From NCBI GenBank assembly GCA_028829895.1, contig CM054178.1, positions 26,211,701-26,275,700 on the forward strand: DNA of 64,000 nt, written 5' to 3'. The translations under genes and the position numbers were made by a program. The first letter of the stretch is position 1; each line of letters starts with the position of its first letter. The notes below the pieces were generated by a model. The model saw only the letters and a list, made by a program, of their open reading frames with translations, did not search any database and was not told the origin of the DNA. This DNA comes from Sinotaia quadrata (Eukaryota; Mollusca; Gastropoda; Architaenioglossa; Viviparidae). Of the stretch, positions 58,159 to 64,000 are shown one piece after another.

Positions 58159-58679
58159 CTATATTCAGTAGAACCTGATTTAATGAAATGCAAATACAAG
58201 AAATATCCGCAAAACCTTTATCTCGTTATATTTAAAAACGTGTTATAATTATACATTTAAAATCAGATCAATCTACTGCAAAGTACAATATGAAAATAAT
58301 AATAAAAACCAAATGTACAAGTCCAAAATAAAAAATGTTTCAGAGCAACTAGAGACATCGATTAATCAATTAGTCATTGTGAAAATATATAGTTCACCAA
58401 TCTCCCCCCCCCCTCCGACCTAAGACTACTGACAGCTTGAAATTAATTGCTCTGCTTTAAAAATAACTTTATGTTATTTTATTGATTTTTAAAAAAATCA
58501 CAATTTCTTGATATGAGTGATACAACTTTTTATATCTCTCACCATTAGTGCTCATGTTTGGTTCTGTTCAACAAGAAAAATCTTCATTAATGAAGCCGGA
58601 TGGCAGAGTTACCCGTTAAAATGCGGTTGAAGCCGACACGCCATAACTAGAATTTTAATTTAACTGCTTGCCTCTTAAA

Positions 58680-59235
58680 CGACGTTTCTTTTTGTTCTCC
58701 ACGACTCGCTATAGTTAAGTGTGTCTTACGTTTCTTTTTGTTCTCCACGACTCGCTATAGTTAAGTGTGTCTTACGTTTCTTTTTGTTCTCCACGACTCG
58801 CTATAGTTAAGTGTGTCTTACGTTTCTTTTTGTTCTCCACGACTCGCTATAGTTAAGTGTGTCTTACGTTTCTTTTTGTTCTCCACGACTCGCTATAGTT
58901 AAGTGTGTCTTACGTTTCTTTTTGTTCTCCACGACTCGCTATAGTTAAGTGTGTCTTACGTTTCTTTTTGTTCTCCACGACTCGCTATAGTTAAGTGTGT
59001 CTTACGTTTCTTTTTGTTCTCCACGACTCGCTATAGTTAAGTGTGTCTTACGTTTCTTTTTGTTCTCCACGACTCGCTATAGTTAAGTGTGTCTTACGTT
59101 TCTTTTTGTTCTCCACGACTCGCTATAGTTAAGTGTGTCTTACGTTTCTTTTTGTTCTCCACGACTCGCTATATTTAAGTGTGTCTTACGTTTCTTTTTG
59201 TTCTCCACGACTCGCTATATTTAAGTGTATCTTAC
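58680..59235. repeat. near-perfect minisatellite, 46 bp unit
   Basis: Twelve copies of CGTTTCTTTTTGTTCTCCAC-GACTCGCTATAGTTAAGTGT-GTCTTA. All but the last two (CTATATTTAAG) appear identical. Confidence 0.97.
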
Positions 59236-59299
59236 GCTAGGCGATAACCATAGATGAACGCTCCTATTTTACTGATTTTGATACTTGTTTAAAGGAGTG

Positions 59300-59760
59300 C
59301 TTGCTTCGTCGACAGACATCGGTAATCTACATTATATTGACAGACATCGGTAATCTACATTATATTGACAGACATCGGTAATCTACATTATATTGACAGA
59401 CATCGGTAATCTACATTATATTGACAGACATCGGTATTCTAAATTGCTTCATTGACAGACATCGGCAATCTACATTATATCGACAGACATCGGTAATCTG
59501 CATTATATTGACAGACATCGGCATTCTAAATTGCTTCATTGACAGACATCGGTAATCTACATTATATTGACAGACATCGGCATTCTAAATTGCTTCATTG
59601 ACAGACATCGATAATCTACATTATAGTGACAGACATCGGTAATCTACATTGTATTGACAGACATCGGTAATCTACATTATATTGACAGACATCGGTAATC
59701 TACATTATATTGACAGACATCGGTAATCTACATTATATTGACAGACATCGGTAATCTACA
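59300..59760. repeat. minisatellite, 28-31 bp unit, left part
   Basis: About sixteen copies of TTGACAGACATCGGTAATCT-ACATTATA, some with a TTCTAAATTGCTTCA variant. The same CAGACATCGGTAATCTACATT core resumes at 61548. Confidence 0.95.
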
Positions 59761-61541
<1,781 letters not shown>

Positions 61542-61545
61542 TCTA

Positions 61546-61980
61546 CATTGCTTCATTGACATACATTGGTAATCTACATTGCTTCATCCACAGACGTCGG
61601 TAATCTACATTGCTTCATCCACAGACATCGGTAATCTACATTGCTTCATCCACAGACATCGGTAATCTACATTACTTCATCCACAGACATCGGTAATTCA
61701 CATTGCGTCATTGACAGACATCGGTAATTCACATTGCGTCATTGACACACATCGGTAATCTACATTGCGTCATTGACACACATCGGTAATTCACATTGCG
61801 TCATTGACAGACATCGGTAATCTACATTGCTTCATCCACAGACCTCGGTAATCTACATTGCTTCATCCACAGACATCGGTAATCTACATTGCTTCATCCA
61901 CAGACATCGGTAATCTACTTTGCTTCATCCACAGACATCGGTAATCTACTTTGCGTCATTGACAGACATTGGCATTCTGT
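61546..61980. repeat. minisatellite, 31 bp unit, right part
   Basis: About fourteen copies of ATTGCTTCATCCACAGACAT-CGGTAATCTAC, with GCGTCATTGACA variants. Same core as 59300-59760. Confidence 0.95.
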
Positions 61981-62555
61981 GAGAAATTCAAAACATTCAA
62001 AGCACATAATTTTTAATTTTACGAGAACTATTTCATATCGATTGAAAACTAAATTCAACAGAATTTAGTGAAAGTCATAGCCTGTATTTCAATACTAATT
62101 TTATTTCTTTAATTATGTGTTTATGAGTCAAGAATGCAATATATTATGGAAGTCACAACCACAGAAACTATAAGAAAAAATGACTAGTCGATGAAAACAA
62201 AATTAAGTGTTCCTTAGTTGCTTGAAAGAAGATAAAAGAACGAACACACATACAGTGCTATGGACATATTCTAATCCCTACATACATAGGAATACGTTTT
62301 CAATGTATTCATCCAAATTTTAGAAACTCCTACAAGTTGCTAAAAAATAAAAGAAGTATAAAGTATAAATATGTACATAAGTGTAGGTTTACATTGTCTA
62401 TATTATAAGAATATAATTTCAATTAATTTTAATTACTTTTACAACTACCTTGACATAAACTGTCGACTCCAGAGGCATTATACCATTGTTGACTTCAGAC
62501 TTACACAAACAGAAACATCGTGACAAGCCCATAGGGCAGACATGCGCATTGCAAA
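61981..62555. other. intergenic, no recognised feature
   Basis: AT-rich, no ORF or repeat recognised. Confidence 0.5.
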
Positions 62556-62559
62556 ATAT

Positions 62560-62695
62560 GTCTCATAACTAATCTATTGATGCAGTGAACAATAATATAC
62601 AATCACTTAATGTCTCATAACCAATCTATTGAAAGAGTGAACAATAATATACAATCACTTAATGTCTCAAAACCAATCTATTGATGCAGTACTTG
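62560..62695. repeat. tandem repeat, about 55 bp unit
   Basis: Three copies of TGTCTCATAACCAATCTATT-GATGCAGTGAACAATAATAT-ACAATCACTTAA. Confidence 0.9.
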
Positions 62696-62889
62696 AATAG
62701 GAATCAGAAGAGAAACTACATTGACTGACATCTGAGTAGACATTTCCCCTCGACATCAATTGTCACTCGACTATATCTATTTCGTACAACAAATTACAAT
62801 TAGGCATTCATGCAGGAGTTTTTGCAACAAACAAGATGGAAAATTTTGCGCAGTGCAACATATATGCTGATCACGTGACCATCATGGTG

Positions 62890-63225
62890 GTGTGTATATC
62901 TAGGTCTATGACTAAACTAAAAATGTGTGGCTGCAGTTTGTTCTTTGTGGATGGCCTGTGTATCTAGATCTGTGATTAAAACTAAAAAATGCCTAGCTAC
63001 AGTTAATTCATTGTGGATGGCCTGTGTATCTAGATCTGTGATTAAAACTAAAATTGCATATCTACAGTTAGTTAATACTGGATGGTCTGTGTATCTAGAT
63101 CTGTGATTAAAACTAAAAATGCCTAGCTACAGTTAATTCATTGTGGATGGTCTGTGTATCTAGATCTGTGATTAAAACTAAAAATGCCTAGCTACAGTTA
63201 GTTCTTTGTGGATGGCTTTATGGAG
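62890..63225. repeat. minisatellite, about 64 bp unit
   Basis: Five copies of CTGTGTATCTAGATCTGTGA-TTAAAACTAAAAATGCCTAG-CTACAGTTAATTCATTGTGG. Confidence 0.93.
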
Positions 63226-63329
63226 AGACCTTCGCATACCCAGGAGCCCTAAGGCGATCAGGTGAGAATTGTTTGACATGCGTGTTATGGGATGAATAAA
63301 GGCATTCTCATAAAACTCAGTCAAGGATG

Positions 63330-63330
63330 G

Positions 63331-63386
<56 letters not shown>

Positions 63387-63387
63387 G
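63330..63387. repeat. ATCT microsatellite
   Basis: Fourteen uninterrupted ATCT units. Confidence 0.98.
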
Positions 63388-63556
63388 ACGAGACGATACA
63401 AACGTTATGCAAATAATGAGAACTGTTTCAAGAGAAAGAGGATTGTTTTGGAAACACTGAAATAGTTTTTTCTACGAAAAATTGATTATATTTTCTATTT
63501 GATTGTCAACAGAACTATATTACAGTGCAATTTTACCTTTAAAGATGTACTTTCTG

Positions 63557-63648
63557 TGTGTGTGTGTGTATGTGTGTGTGTATGTGTGTGAGTGTGTGTG
63601 TGTGTATGTGTGTGTGTATGTGTGTATGTGTGTGTGTGTGTGTGTGTA

Positions 63649-63725
<77 letters not shown>
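63557..63725. repeat. compound TG-AG microsatellite
   Basis: TGTG/TATG repeats running into about 30 AG dinucleotides; same layout as 54257-54355. Confidence 0.97.
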
Positions 63726-63729
<4 letters not shown>

Positions 63730-64000
63730 GTGACTGTGCTTATATTGTTTAACTAAGGCATATGATCCACCCTAGCACTCGGTGTTTATTGAATGAAGAT
63801 TTGTCTTTAGGTTTCTTTCCTAAATCCATTGTGTAAGCTCGTGCGTGCGTCTCTGATCGTATTTACCTGTGTAGGTACCTACGTACGTGCATGTAAATAA
63901 TAGTTTCATTGGCGCCAGACTAGCGCTGAATGGAAGTAAAGATTACGATACGTCGCTAATCAGCGAAGCTGCTAATTTTGGACAAGTGAGGACAGTCGCT

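Overview
This is a 64 kb window of AT-rich animal nuclear DNA. It has split genes with GT-AG introns, AATAAA signals, many microsatellites and minisatellites, and DNA-transposon fossils. The gene set (Wnt2, a GASZ/ASZ1 orthologue, NDUFA12) and the repeat style suggest an invertebrate, most likely a mollusc or other lophotrochozoan; the species cannot be told from sequence alone.

Three protein-coding genes can be reconstructed. (1) The last two exons of a Wnt gene on + (130-253 and 909-1249). They match Wnt2 best, and the rest of the gene lies left of the window. (2) A complete 12-exon gene on - (31013 down to 6325) encoding a 498-residue protein: ankyrin repeats, a SAM domain and a C-terminal membrane anchor. 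This is ASZ1/GASZ, the mitochondrial-surface piRNA factor. (3) A complete 4-exon NDUFA12 gene on + (34032-38283, 140 residues), a complex I subunit. Every exon joins its neighbour in phase. Wnt2 and ASZ1 converge; ASZ1 and NDUFA12 diverge from a 3 kb intergenic region. WNT2 and ASZ1 are also neighbours in vertebrates (ST7-WNT2-ASZ1-CFTR), so the pair looks like ancient linkage.

ASZ1 introns carry much repeat DNA. Intron 8 (10.8-18.96 kb) is mostly two related minisatellite arrays that start at the exon 8 splice donor and whose unit resembles that donor, so many copies carry a decoy GGTGAGA 5' splice site. Other ASZ1 introns hold a hAT (ZBED5-like) fragment, a piggyBac fragment, a MITE fragment and a fold-back structure of about 1.1 kb.

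From 38.3 kb to the right end there is no confidently recognised host gene. The region holds: a hAT transposon (44313-48361) with 8-bp target duplications, a nearly full transposase ORF, an internal duplication and a nested LTR-like insertion with 5-bp duplications; a 906-bp Mutator-like element with 9-bp duplications and CG-rich inverted repeats; a 173-bp hAT-type MITE; a 647-bp element with perfect 20-bp inverted repeats that has relatives at 4.6, 19.2 and 61.5 kb; and at least fifteen minisatellites. A short stretch at 52.46-53.53 kb with good splice sites, a TATA-like box and an NRF1-like site may belong to an unrecognised transcript.
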